In this document: positions 24,599 through 33,465 of the stretch, one piece after another
Layout of the letters: each line of letters opens with the position of its first letter
How positions within the stretch are numbered: position 1 is the first letter of the stretch
Source: Rhodobium gokarnense
Lineage (GTDB): Bacteria > Pseudomonadota > Alphaproteobacteria > Rhizobiales > Rhodobiaceae
DNA: 64,000 nucleotides
Assembly (NCBI RefSeq): GCF_025961475.1
Contig: NZ_JAOQNS010000001.1
Span: 1-64,000 of the forward strand
Direction: 5' to 3'
Made by a program: the position numbers and the translations under genes
Notes under the pieces: generated by a model
Database searches by the model: none
The model's input: the letters and a program-made list of their open reading frames with translations, nothing else
What the model was told of the DNA's origin: nothing

Positions 24599-25135
24599 AT
24601 GTCGATACAGAGCCCCCAGATAGAGCTGGAATCCCCCGGCGACGACGCCGATATCGAAGCCCTGCACGAAACCGCCTTCGGGCCGGGACGTTTCGCGCGG
24701 ACCGCGTTCCGGCTGCGCGAGGGCGTGCCGCGCGATCCCGCGCTCTCCTTCGTCGTGCGCCGGGACGGCGGCCTTGTCGGGTCGGTCAGGCTGACGCCGA
24801 TCGATATCGGCGGGGTATCGGGGCTGCTGCTCGGCCCGCTCGCCGTGCTGCCGGCCTTCAAGAACAACGGCATCGGCAAGGCGCTGGTGCGCCATGCGGT
24901 GGCGGCGGCAAAGGTCGGGATGGCGGCAAGCGGCCACCGGCTGGTGCTCCTCGTCGGCGACGAGCCCTATTACGGGCCGCTCGGCTTCAAACGGGCGCGG
25001 CCGGGCGCGTTGAGCCTGCCGGGACCGGTCGATCCCAACCGGCTGCTGCTGGCGGAACTGGAAGAGGGTGCGGCCGATGCCGCGCACGGCGCGGTGACGT
25101 CGGGGCGGATGCTGGCGCGCGGATCTGCTGCCTGA
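24599..25135 (+). CDS. GNAT family N-acetyltransferase (YhbS-like)
   Basis: The 178-residue protein matches the YhbS-like GNAT group. It has SFVVRRDGGLVGSVRLTPID, the acetyl-CoA loop region LGPLAVLPAFKNNGIGKALV and a C-terminal GDEPYYGPLGFKRA. It is predicted to be a cytoplasmic acetyltransferase of unknown substrate. Two starts are possible, 24593 and 24599, differing by two residues. It converges with the VWA-protein gene, with only two bases between the stops. Confidence 0.85.
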   Translation: MSIQSPQIELESPGDDADIEALHETAFGPGRFARTAFRLREGVPRDPALSFVVRRDGGLVGSVRLTPIDIGGVSGLLLGPLAVLPAFKNNGIGKALVRHAVAAAKVGMAASGHRLVLLVGDEPYYGPLGFKRARPGALSLPGPVDPNRLLLAELEEGAADAAHGAVTSGRMLARGSAA

Positions 25136-25137
25136 GG

Positions 25138-27210
25138 CTACCGGCCCTCGCGGAACCAGGTGAGCGACAGGATCCCCAGGAGCAGGGCGAGGCCGAGGAG
25201 GCCGGCGAAAAGCGGCAAGCGGTCGATGCCTTTCAGCACGCTGGCGTCGGTCGTCCTCAGCCCGACCCAGCCGGAGCCGGCAAAGGACGTCCGACCCTTC
25301 AAGGCCACCACGTTCGGTACGTCGATGTTTCCGCCGTCTTCGGCGAGGCGGCGGACGCTGCCGTGCGTTTCCTCGGCCATCGGCCGCAGCTTTTCGTCGG
25401 TGGAGCGCATGGCGGAGAATTCGCGCGGATTGGCCGGGCCGACGGAGGCGAGGGCGGTGCGGGTGCCGTCGCTTGCCGAATAGAGCCCGATCTCGGTCGC
25501 CGGGACGAGGGCTTCCCAAAGTCCCGGATCGAGCCGCTGCAGGTCGACCGTTTCGGTCTTGCCCGTCGGGGTGGTCACCGTCACCGGATCGACCGTCTCG
25601 CCGAGCGTCTGGCGGCGCACCACCAGGTCGCGGCCGCGGGCCTCCAGCGTGATGCCTTCCTCTTCGAGGTCCGGTTCCTTCATCAGCCAGTGGGCAAGGC
25701 GCCTCAGAAGAGGGCCGTGCGGGCCGCCATTTTCAAAGGAGCGCGCCCACAGCCAGACATGGTCGGACAGGAGGAGCGCGACGCGGCCCTTGTCGACGCG
25801 CGACAGCACCAGCAGCGGCTGGTTGTCGGCGCCGGTCATCACCGTCTGGCCAGTGGCCGTTTCCGCTGCGATCAGCCGGAACCAGCGGCTCCAGTCGGGC
25901 GGGTCGCTCGCCGCGCCCGGCAGCCCGCGGGTCACCGGGTGGCGCTCGCCGAGCTCGTTGACATGGGCCCGGTAGGGCTGTTCCAGCACGACGCCGGTCG
26001 GCGTTGCCGGCAGCACCTCGGCGAGCGTCGTGCGCGACAGGCTGCCGGGATCGGCAAAATCGGGGCCGGCGGCGATCAGGATGGCGCCGCCGTTGCGCAC
26101 ATATTGCGTGATGTTGTCGAAATAGAGTGAGGGCAGGACGCCGCGCCGGCGGTAGCGGTCGAAGATGATGAGGTCGAACTCATCGATCTTTTCGGAGAAC
26201 AGCTCGCGGGTGGGGAAGGCGATTAGCGAGAGCTGGTTGATCGGCGTGCCGTCCTGCTTGGACGGCGGCCTTAGAATGGTGAAGTGGACGAGGTCGACCG
26301 AGGCGTCGGACTTCAACAGGTCGCGCCAGGTGCGCTCGCCGGAATGGGGCTCGCCGGAGACCAGCAGCACGCGCAGGTTCTCGCGGATGCCCTTGACGGC
26401 GACGACGGCGCGGTTGTTCTGGGTCGTCAGCTCCTCAGGGTGGGCGTCGATCTCGAACTCGAATATGTTCTTGCCGCCATGGGTGATCTCGACCGGCACC
26501 TCGGTCTTTTCCCCGGGCACCATGACGACGGCGCCGACCTCGTCGTCGTTGCGGCGGATGACCATGCGGGCGGGGCTCTGGTCGCCGCCCTCGTCGACAT
26601 AGCGCAGCACCACGGTCTGTTCCGAGCCGACAAGGCCGTAGCGCGGCGCGCGTTCGACGACGATGCGCCGGTCCTGCTCGTCCTTCTTGCCGGTCAGGAG
26701 CACATGGAGCGGCCCGTCGAAGCCGAAGCTCTCCGCGCTCTTCGGGACGTCATGGACCTGGCCGTCGGTGATCATCAGCGTGCCGGCGAAGCGTTCCGGC
26801 GGCACGTCGGCAAGGCTTTCGGCCAGCTTGTCGAAGAGTTCGGTGCCGTCGGCGGTACCGCTGTCATCGCGGCCGGCTTCCACGATCCGGGTCTCGACAT
26901 TGCGCAGGCGCGAGAGCCTTTCGGTCAGGGCCTGAAGGGCTTCGTCCGTCGCCTCGGTGCGGCCGGGAAGGGCCTGGCTCTCGGAGCGGTCGACGACGAT
27001 GGCGGCGATGCTGGTCAGCGGCTCGCGGTTCTCGCGCTGGATCGAGGGATCGAGGAGGGCAAGGATCAAGAGGACGAGCGCGGCCGCGCGCAGCGGTGCG
27101 CCGCGCTGGCGGCGCCAGAAGGCGACGGCCATGAGGACGAGCGCGACGGCGGCGGCCGCCAGGATCAGCGGCAGTGGCAGCAGCGGGGCGGTGTCGATCG
27201 ACCAGGTCAT
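25138..27210 (-). CDS. membrane VWA-domain protein with GATase1-like region
   Basis: The 690-residue protein opens with two membrane helices (about 9-28 and 38-53). A von Willebrand A-like domain follows, with an intact metal-binding motif D-R-S-E-S (VVDRSESQ, near residue 72). After a beta-rich middle there is a glutamine-amidotransferase-like region (VLLVSGEPHSGERTW to GGAILIAAGPDFADP, about 280-400). A final membrane helix (FAGLLGLALLLGILSLTW) lies close to the C-terminus. It is the last gene of the moxR-DUF58-DUF4159 cluster. Such proteins are thought to work with MoxR ATPases in metal-dependent maturation or envelope stress, but the function is unproven. Confidence 0.75.
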   Translation of the reverse strand: MTWSIDTAPLLPLPLILAAAAVALVLMAVAFWRRQRGAPLRAAALVLLILALLDPSIQRENREPLTSIAAIVVDRSESQALPGRTEATDEALQALTERLSRLRNVETRIVEAGRDDSGTADGTELFDKLAESLADVPPERFAGTLMITDGQVHDVPKSAESFGFDGPLHVLLTGKKDEQDRRIVVERAPRYGLVGSEQTVVLRYVDEGGDQSPARMVIRRNDDEVGAVVMVPGEKTEVPVEITHGGKNIFEFEIDAHPEELTTQNNRAVVAVKGIRENLRVLLVSGEPHSGERTWRDLLKSDASVDLVHFTILRPPSKQDGTPINQLSLIAFPTRELFSEKIDEFDLIIFDRYRRRGVLPSLYFDNITQYVRNGGAILIAAGPDFADPGSLSRTTLAEVLPATPTGVVLEQPYRAHVNELGERHPVTRGLPGAASDPPDWSRWFRLIAAETATGQTVMTGADNQPLLVLSRVDKGRVALLLSDHVWLWARSFENGGPHGPLLRRLAHWLMKEPDLEEEGITLEARGRDLVVRRQTLGETVDPVTVTTPTGKTETVDLQRLDPGLWEALVPATEIGLYSASDGTRTALASVGPANPREFSAMRSTDEKLRPMAEETHGSVRRLAEDGGNIDVPNVVALKGRTSFAGSGWVGLRTTDASVLKGIDRLPLFAGLLGLALLLGILSLTWFREGR

Positions 27211-27219
27211 GCCGCCCTC

Positions 27220-30039
27220 CTACTGCCCGAGCCGTTCGAGAAGGGCCGGGATGTGCACCTGATCGGCCTTGTAGTTGCCGGTCAGGGTGTACATGACGAT
27301 GTTGACGCCGACGCGGAACGCCCATTCGCGCTGGAACGGGTCGGGCGCGGACATCGGCAGGTAGAAGCGGCCGTCGTCGGTGATCGCCCAGGCGCCGGCG
27401 AAATCGTTGGAGGTGATGAGGATCGGCGAGACGCCGTCGCCGGTGCTGACCGGGCGGTCGGGCCGGGCCTCGCCTTTCGGCGTCGCCTCGGTCCAGAGCT
27501 GGCCGTCGGCCCAGCGGCCGGGATAGGTCTGCAGGAGATAGAAGGCCTTGGAGAGCACGTGGTCGGAGGGCACCGGCTCCAGCGGCGGGATGTCCAGATT
27601 GGCGAGGATCTCGCGCAGCTTGGCGGTCGCCGGCGTGATGCCCGGCGCGTTGCCGCCGGCCGGCTGGGTGTAGGCGTCGCCGGTATCGAACAGCACCGTG
27701 CCGCCATTCTTCATATAGGCATCGACCCTTGCCATGGTTTGCTGGGTCGGAGCCTCGGCCTCCGGATCGATCGGCCAGTAGATCAGCGGATAGAAGGCGA
27801 GTTCGTCGCTGGCGACATCGATGCCCATGGGCTCGCCCGGCTCCAGCGCCGTCCTCTGGGTGAGGAACTGGGTCAGGCCCATCAGGCCGCGGCGGCTGAC
27901 CGTGTCGATGGTCTCGTTGCCGGTGATGACATAGGCGAGCCGGGTCGAAAGGGTCGCCTCAAGCGCCTTCTGGTCGGCGGCGGAGAGTTCCTGGGCCGAT
28001 GCGGGGCGCGGCATGGCGAGCATCATCGCGGTGGCGCCCGCGAGGAGAATGCCGGCGGCGCGGCGGCGGTGCCAGAAGGTGGACAGGCCGCCCGCGATCA
28101 GGATGACGGCGATGGTATCGATCAGGATGAGTGCGAGCGCGATGCCGAAGAGGATGCCACGCAGGGATTGCGGGCCGGTGACATCATAGGAAGCGATGTT
28201 CGCGGTACCGCCGAGCGGGCCGAGGTCGAGCGGGGCAAGGCTCGCGTCCGGCTTCAGGAGATTGAAAGCAAAGAAGGCCTCGCTGGCGCCATAGAGCCCC
28301 GGCGGGTGGGTGCGGCCCGGCACGGCCGTTGTAAGCTGGGCCTCGCCGATCGGTTCGGCCTCGGCCGGCGGGGACGACAGGGTGCCGAAGCCGTCGAGGG
28401 TTTGCAGCGGGGCGAGCACCGCGGCTTCCGCGCCGTCCGCAGGGGTGCCGGCCTCGGTGCGGGCGGAAAAGGCGACGATCCGCTGCAGCATCTCCACGAA
28501 GACGCCGGAGAGCGGCAGGTTCGACCAGTCGGTGTCGGCGGTCACATGGAAGAGCACCAGCCAGCCGTCGCCGTGGCGGGCGGCGGTGACCAGCGGCGTT
28601 CCGTCGGCAAGGCTCGCCCAGGTCTTGTCGGGAAGGTCCGGATCGGGTTCGGCCAGCACCTGGCGGGTGACGGTGACGTCTTCGGGCAGGCGCAAATCGG
28701 CGAAGGGGCCGTTCTCGGAGAAATTGGCGAGCGCCTGGGGCTGCTCCCAGGTCAGGCTGCCGCCGAGGCTGCGGTCGCCGGAGCGCAGCCGCACCGGCAC
28801 CAGGTCGTCGGTGCTGGAGGCAAGGCGCGGGCCGGCGAAGCGGACCAGCACGCCGCCGCCGCGCACCCATTTTTCCAGCGGGTCGCGGGCCGCCGGCACC
28901 AGCGTGCCGATATCGGCCATGGCGATGACCGAGATGCCGGCATCGACGAGTTCCGGGATCGCCGCGGTGACGTCGTCCTTTTCCGGGATGCGGACATTGG
29001 CGAAGGGATTGAGGGCGCGGGTCAGGTAATGGAGCGAGGCGAGCAGGGGCTGTGCCGTCTCCGTGGCGTCGCTGGCGAGGAGCCCGACGGTGCGCCGGCG
29101 CCAGCGCTCGTCAAGGAGCTGGACGCTGCCGGCGGTCGCCGCGTCGACGGCGGCAAGGCGCGCGATCTCGTTGCGGAGTTCAACGGGCAGGTCGAAACGG
29201 GCCGTGGTCTGGTTGTCCCCGGTCTCGAAGCGGAACGGGGCGGTGCCGAGCACGAAGCCCTTGCGGTCGCGGGCTTCGATGAGGCCGGTGTCGGGGCCGA
29301 GGCCGCCGGTGCGCAGGACCTTGACGGTCAGCGCGTCCGGGTCGTTGGCGGCGCCGGCAAGGCCGACCGGCGAGGTGCCCTCGCGCTCATAGATGGTCAC
29401 GGGCGCGTCGCCGGCGATCCGGGCAAGGGCCGTGGCGAGCGCTGCGCCCGAGCCGTCGTCGACCTCGTCGGCGAGCCAGACGATCTCGCCGGGCGGGGTT
29501 TCGGATGCGGCTTCGTTGAGGGCTTCGACAAGGCTGCCGCGGTCACTGAACCAGGGGCGCGGGGCGATGGCGCGGAGCCGGTTGCGGGCCTCTTCGGGCG
29601 CCGTCGTCACGATCTCCTGGCGGGCGCCGTCCGCGGTGGCGACGAGCAGCACCGGGCGCTCGCCGTCCTTGGCCTTGTCGATGGCCCGTTCGGCGACCGC
29701 CACGCGGGCGTCCCAGCCGGTCGCGGCCGGCCAGCCATTGTCCATGACGATCCACATCGGGCCGTCGGCCGAGGTGCGCTCCAGCGCCGGGCGCCAGATC
29801 GGCTCGGCCAGCGCCAGGATGATCGCGGCGGCGGCGGCAAGGCGCAACAGCGTCAGCCACCAGGGGCTGCGCGACGGGGTCTCCTCGCGGTGGGCGATTT
29901 CGGCGAGCAGCCGCGTCGGCGGAAAGTCGATCTCGCGCGGGCGCGGCGGCACCAGCTTCAGGAGCCACCAGATGGCGATCAAGAGCGCCAGGGCGGCGAG
30001 CATCGCCGGGGCGCCGAAGCCGAGGGGAAGCCAGCTCAT
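27220..30039 (-). CDS. BatA/DUF4159 membrane protein
   Basis: The 939-residue protein has a BatA-type N-terminus: helix 8-28, the conserved segment REIDFPPTRLLAEIA, then a second helix at about 60-80. The following VWA-like domain has lost the metal site (IVMDNGWPA instead of D-x-S-x-S). A long periplasmic or cytoplasmic middle is followed by two membrane helices near 630-675. The C-terminal DUF4159 domain covers about 690-930 (YVITGNETIDTVSRRGLMGL, IYWPIDP, GGTVLFDTGD). It starts within the DUF58 gene stop (4-base overlap) and lies 9 bases before the VWA-protein gene. Confidence 0.82.
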   Translation of the reverse strand: MSWLPLGFGAPAMLAALALLIAIWWLLKLVPPRPREIDFPPTRLLAEIAHREETPSRSPWWLTLLRLAAAAAIILALAEPIWRPALERTSADGPMWIVMDNGWPAATGWDARVAVAERAIDKAKDGERPVLLVATADGARQEIVTTAPEEARNRLRAIAPRPWFSDRGSLVEALNEAASETPPGEIVWLADEVDDGSGAALATALARIAGDAPVTIYEREGTSPVGLAGAANDPDALTVKVLRTGGLGPDTGLIEARDRKGFVLGTAPFRFETGDNQTTARFDLPVELRNEIARLAAVDAATAGSVQLLDERWRRRTVGLLASDATETAQPLLASLHYLTRALNPFANVRIPEKDDVTAAIPELVDAGISVIAMADIGTLVPAARDPLEKWVRGGGVLVRFAGPRLASSTDDLVPVRLRSGDRSLGGSLTWEQPQALANFSENGPFADLRLPEDVTVTRQVLAEPDPDLPDKTWASLADGTPLVTAARHGDGWLVLFHVTADTDWSNLPLSGVFVEMLQRIVAFSARTEAGTPADGAEAAVLAPLQTLDGFGTLSSPPAEAEPIGEAQLTTAVPGRTHPPGLYGASEAFFAFNLLKPDASLAPLDLGPLGGTANIASYDVTGPQSLRGILFGIALALILIDTIAVILIAGGLSTFWHRRRAAGILLAGATAMMLAMPRPASAQELSAADQKALEATLSTRLAYVITGNETIDTVSRRGLMGLTQFLTQRTALEPGEPMGIDVASDELAFYPLIYWPIDPEAEAPTQQTMARVDAYMKNGGTVLFDTGDAYTQPAGGNAPGITPATAKLREILANLDIPPLEPVPSDHVLSKAFYLLQTYPGRWADGQLWTEATPKGEARPDRPVSTGDGVSPILITSNDFAGAWAITDDGRFYLPMSAPDPFQREWAFRVGVNIVMYTLTGNYKADQVHIPALLERLGQ

Positions 30040-30998
30040 CGCGCCGCCTCCGCCGTGTCGCTGCGGTTCATCAGCACCACGTGGCCGTGGTCGCTTTCGG
30101 TAAGTCTATGGTGCAGCGCGAGCAGGGGCTCGGCCGCCGGCCGGTCGGTGTGGTGGATGATGAGGGTCCAGCCGAGCGGATCGACGATGCGGGCAAGGCG
30201 CTCGCGGCGGGCGGCGAGCCTGTCGATATAGGCCTGGCGCCAGGTCTCCGCGCGGCCGGCGACGACCCTGAGGCCGCTTTCCGGATCGAGGAATTCGGTG
30301 CGCCCGGCAAAGGGGAAGGTCTCCTCCACCGGATCGAGGATCTGGACCAGATGGCCCCTTGCGCCATTGGCGGCGAGCTTGCGCACCCAGTCCTCAAGCA
30401 CGTCGATGGGATCGAGCAGGTCGGCGAACAGCACCACGTCGGAAAACCGCTTCACGGCCGCGGTCCGGGGCAGGGCGATCGGCTCGGCGAAATGGCTGAG
30501 GGTGGACGCGATGTGCTCCGCCGCGCCGCGGCTCGCGGTCGGGCGGGTGAGGTCCAGGAGGCCGATGCGCTCGCCGGAAGCGGCCAGGAGGTCGGACAGC
30601 GCCAGCAGGAGGACCAGCGCCCGGTCGCGCTTCGACACGGGCGCAAGGTTGGAGCGGAACGCCATGGACGGCGACAGGTCCGCCCAGAGCCAGACCGTGT
30701 GGGCCGCTTCCCATTCCAGCTCGCGGACATAGAGGTGGTCGTCGCGGGCGGAGCGGCGCCAGTCGACGCGGTTCGCCGGCTCGCCGGGAACGAAGGGACG
30801 GAACTGCCAGAACGTCTCGCCGGGGCCGGGCTGGCGGCGGCCATGCCAGCCGGCGGCAACGGTCACCGCGATGCGCCGCGCCTCCACCAGGAGGTCGGGC
30901 AGGCTCGAGGCGACGGTGCGCGAATCGCGCAGGATCGCCGGCCAATGGGCATCGATCGGCGCGTCCGTTTCGGTTTTCGTCGGCTTCTTCGTTGCCAT
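30036..30998 (-). CDS. DUF58 domain protein
   Basis: The 320-residue protein contains the DUF58 signature PGEPANRVDWRRSARDDHLY followed by a VWA-like core with an intact metal motif (WLWADLSPSMAF, D-x-S-x-S). It lacks clear membrane helices. DUF58 proteins are standard partners of MoxR ATPases. The order moxR, DUF58, BatA/DUF4159, VWA protein on one strand with short gaps or overlaps indicates an operon. The biochemical role of DUF58 proteins remains unsettled. Confidence 0.87.
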   Translation of the reverse strand: MATKKPTKTETDAPIDAHWPAILRDSRTVASSLPDLLVEARRIAVTVAAGWHGRRQPGPGETFWQFRPFVPGEPANRVDWRRSARDDHLYVRELEWEAAHTVWLWADLSPSMAFRSNLAPVSKRDRALVLLLALSDLLAASGERIGLLDLTRPTASRGAAEHIASTLSHFAEPIALPRTAAVKRFSDVVLFADLLDPIDVLEDWVRKLAANGARGHLVQILDPVEETFPFAGRTEFLDPESGLRVVAGRAETWRQAYIDRLAARRERLARIVDPLGWTLIIHHTDRPAAEPLLALHHRLTESDHGHVVLMNRSDTAEAAR

Positions 30999-31031
30999 GC
31001 GGTCAGGCGGTGTCCGTCAAAAGGTGCCGGG

Positions 31032-32033
31032 TCAGCCGAGCCGGGCGACGAGGCGGGCAATCACCTCGCGCACGGTGTGGCCGTCGGCGCGAGCGGCAAA
31101 GGTCAGCGCCATGCGGTGCTGCAGCACGGATTCGGCAAGCGCCACCACATCGTCGACAGAAGGCGCCAGGCGGCCGTCGAGGAGAGCGCGGGCGCGCACG
31201 GTCAGCATCAATGCCTGGCTGGCGCGCGGGCCGGGGCCCCAGGAAATGAGGCGGGCCTCCTGATCCTCGCCGTCGCCCGGACGGGCCGAGCGGACGAGGT
31301 CGAGGATCGCTTCGACGACGGATTCGCCGGCCGGCAGGCGGCGCACCAGTTGCTGGAAGCGCATCAGCTCGGTCGAATTCAGGACGGCTTCCGGCGCCGT
31401 CTCGGCCGCGCCCGTGGTCTCGATGAGGATGCGGCGTTCCGCGTCGCGGTCCGGGTGGTGGATGTCGATCTGGGTCAGGAACCGGTCGAGCTGGGCTTCC
31501 GGCAGCGGATAGGTGCCTTCCTGCTCCAGCGGGTTCTGGGTGGCCAGCACGTGGAACGGCGAGGGCAGGTCGTGACGGGCGCCGGCGACCGTCACATGGT
31601 ATTCCTGCATGGCCTGCAGCAGCGCGGACTGGGTGCGCGGGCTGGCGCGGTTGATCTCGTCGGCCATCAGGAGTTGGGCGAATACCGGGCCGCGCACGAA
31701 GCGGAAGGAGCGGGTGCCGTCGGGCGACTGGTCGAGCACCTCCGAGCCGAGGATGTCGGAGGGCATCAGGTCCGGCGTGAACTGGATGCGGCGCTCGTCG
31801 AGGCCGAGGACCGTGCCCATGGTCTCCACCAGCTTGGTCTTGGCAAGGCCCGGCACGCCGACCAGCAGGCCGTGGCCGCCGGCAAGCACGGTCACCAGCG
31901 CCTTTTCCACCACCTCGCGCTGGCCGAAGATGACGGTTTCGATGGCGCGGCGCGCGGCGACGATGCGCTCGACGGCGGCATCGGCCTCGCGCACGACGTC
32001 GGTGTCGTCGATTTCCTTGATGTCGGTGGTCAC
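31032..32033 (-). CDS. MoxR-family AAA+ ATPase
   Basis: About 333 residues. Walker A is LLVGVPGLAKTKLVE, Walker B with sensor region is LLMADEINRASPRTQSALLQ, and the arginine-rich lid follows. MoxR ATPases act as chaperones that help mature or insert metal cofactors into VWA-domain partners. First gene of the four-gene operon. I chose the GTG at 32033, which has GGCGGGA upstream and gives a normal-length protein. An ATG at 32090 with no ribosome site would add 19 residues. The 206-base gap upstream is shared with the divergent DUF1285 gene. Confidence 0.9.
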   Translation of the reverse strand: MTTDIKEIDDTDVVREADAAVERIVAARRAIETVIFGQREVVEKALVTVLAGGHGLLVGVPGLAKTKLVETMGTVLGLDERRIQFTPDLMPSDILGSEVLDQSPDGTRSFRFVRGPVFAQLLMADEINRASPRTQSALLQAMQEYHVTVAGARHDLPSPFHVLATQNPLEQEGTYPLPEAQLDRFLTQIDIHHPDRDAERRILIETTGAAETAPEAVLNSTELMRFQQLVRRLPAGESVVEAILDLVRSARPGDGEDQEARLISWGPGPRASQALMLTVRARALLDGRLAPSVDDVVALAESVLQHRMALTFAARADGHTVREVIARLVARLG

Positions 32034-32239
32034 GTCAGTCCCGCCTGGCTGTTCCTGGAAAGGCTCGAGTCGCTGGAAGTTTGACAGCATTCAGCTTGTC
32101 ACGCATCCCTATGGGGTCATTTAGGGAGGGACCCCGCCGCGTCACCATCGAAAGCGACGCGAGACCAAAGAAAGCGGCGTTTCCGGCGGAATGATGACGC
32201 CCGGCGACGCGCATATACAGGCAATATTTGGGAAGCAGA

Positions 32240-32830
32240 ATGGCAGACGCAGAAAGCCCGCTCGATGCGCTGGTGCGCCGGGCCGGCGGCCTGAAGGGCG
32301 GGAAACCGCCGATCGAGAAATGGAATCCGCCCGATTGCGGGCCCATCGACATGCGCATCGCCGCCGACGGCACGTGGTTCTATATGGGAACGCCGATCGG
32401 CCGGAAGCCGCTGGTCGAGCTTTTTGCCTCCGTGCTGCGGCGCGAGGAGAACGACAACTATTACCTGGTCACGCCCGTTGAAAAAATCGTGATCGAGGTG
32501 GAGGACGCGCCGTTCGTCGCCGTGGAACTCCATGCCGAGGGGGAAGGTGAGTCGCAACAGATCACGGTGCGCACCAATGTGGGCGATGTGGTTGCGGCCG
32601 GGCCGGAGCATCCGTTGCGCTTTGCCGTGGAAGACGGGACCGGCGGGGTGAAGCCCTATGTCCTCGTGCGTGGACGGCTGGAAGCGCTGTTCGCGCGGCC
32701 GCTGCTCTACCAGCTCGTCGATCTCGGGGCGACGCGCGACGTCGACGGCGTTGCCCATTTCGGGGTGTGGAGCGGGGGAACGTTTTTCCCGATCCTTCCC
32801 GCCGCCGAGCTGGAGCGGGTTGCGCAATGA
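32240..32830 (+). CDS. DUF1285 domain protein
   Basis: The 196-residue protein matches DUF1285: PPIEKWNPPDCGPIDMRIAA near the N-terminus, WFYMGTPIGRKPLVELFASV next, then NYYLVTPVEKIVIEVEDAPF. Members are found next to NUDIX and CCA-adding genes in alphaproteobacteria, and the function is unknown. The ATG at 32240 follows GGAAG. It overlaps the NUDIX gene by four bases (ATGA). Confidence 0.87.
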   Translation: MADAESPLDALVRRAGGLKGGKPPIEKWNPPDCGPIDMRIAADGTWFYMGTPIGRKPLVELFASVLRREENDNYYLVTPVEKIVIEVEDAPFVAVELHAEGEGESQQITVRTNVGDVVAAGPEHPLRFAVEDGTGGVKPYVLVRGRLEALFARPLLYQLVDLGATRDVDGVAHFGVWSGGTFFPILPAAELERVAQ

Positions 32831-33465
32831 GTCTTTCGGCAGAGATCCGGCCGTTCAGCGTCGCCGACTTCCGGGCGCGGGTGGCGCGGCTCGGGGAACA
32901 TGGCACTGACGAGGCGGGGGATCATGTGATCGACCCAAGCCTCGACCGGCTGCACGACAAGCACCTGCGTGACGCCGCGGTGCTGGTGCCGGTGGTGGCA
33001 CGCGAGCCGGAGGCGACGGTGCTGCTGACCGTCCGCACCGAGCACCTGCCGTCCCATGCCGGCCAGATTGCCTTTCCCGGCGGCAAGATCGACGACGACG
33101 ACCATTCCGCGCTCCATGCGGCCCTGCGCGAGGCGGAGGAGGAGATCGGGCTGTCCGCCGCCGTCATCGAGCCGATCGGGCAACTGGAGCCCTATGTCTC
33201 CAATTCCGGCTTCCGGATCGTGCCGGTTCTGTCCGTCGTGGCGCCGGAGTTTTCCCTCACGATCAACGAGAATGAGGTGGCTGACGCCTTCGAGGTGCCG
33301 CTGTCGTTCCTGATGACGGCCTCCAACCACCGGCGCTCGTCGAAGCGCTACAAGGGGCTTAACCGCATCTTTTACGAAATGCCCTATGGTGACCGCTATA
33401 TCTGGGGCGTGACGGCCGGCATCCTCCGGCGCATCTATGAGCGGCTTTATGGTGACGAGGCTTGA
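32827..33465 (+). CDS. NUDIX hydrolase, CoA pyrophosphatase-like
   Basis: The 212-residue protein resembles NudL/YeaB coenzyme A diphosphatases. LTVRTEHLPSHAGQIAFPGG is the CoA-specific motif region, and the NUDIX box follows (GGKIDDDDHSALHAALREAE then EEIGL), with the first acidic position Asp instead of Glu. It is likely to cleave CoA or acyl-CoA to phosphopantetheine and 3',5'-ADP. Its ATG overlaps the DUF1285 stop, and its end overlaps the CCA gene start by 17 bases, so the three genes are translationally coupled. Confidence 0.88.
   Translation: MSLSAEIRPFSVADFRARVARLGEHGTDEAGDHVIDPSLDRLHDKHLRDAAVLVPVVAREPEATVLLTVRTEHLPSHAGQIAFPGGKIDDDDHSALHAALREAEEEIGLSAAVIEPIGQLEPYVSNSGFRIVPVLSVVAPEFSLTINENEVADAFEVPLSFLMTASNHRRSSKRYKGLNRIFYEMPYGDRYIWGVTAGILRRIYERLYGDEA

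Noticed and set aside
26284-30231. Very long plus-strand open frame (about 1,300 codons) opposite the DUF4159 and VWA genes
   Set aside because: It is antisense to three well-supported genes, is rich in Arg, Gly, Ala and Asp with no domain pattern, and results from high GC content and codon bias.
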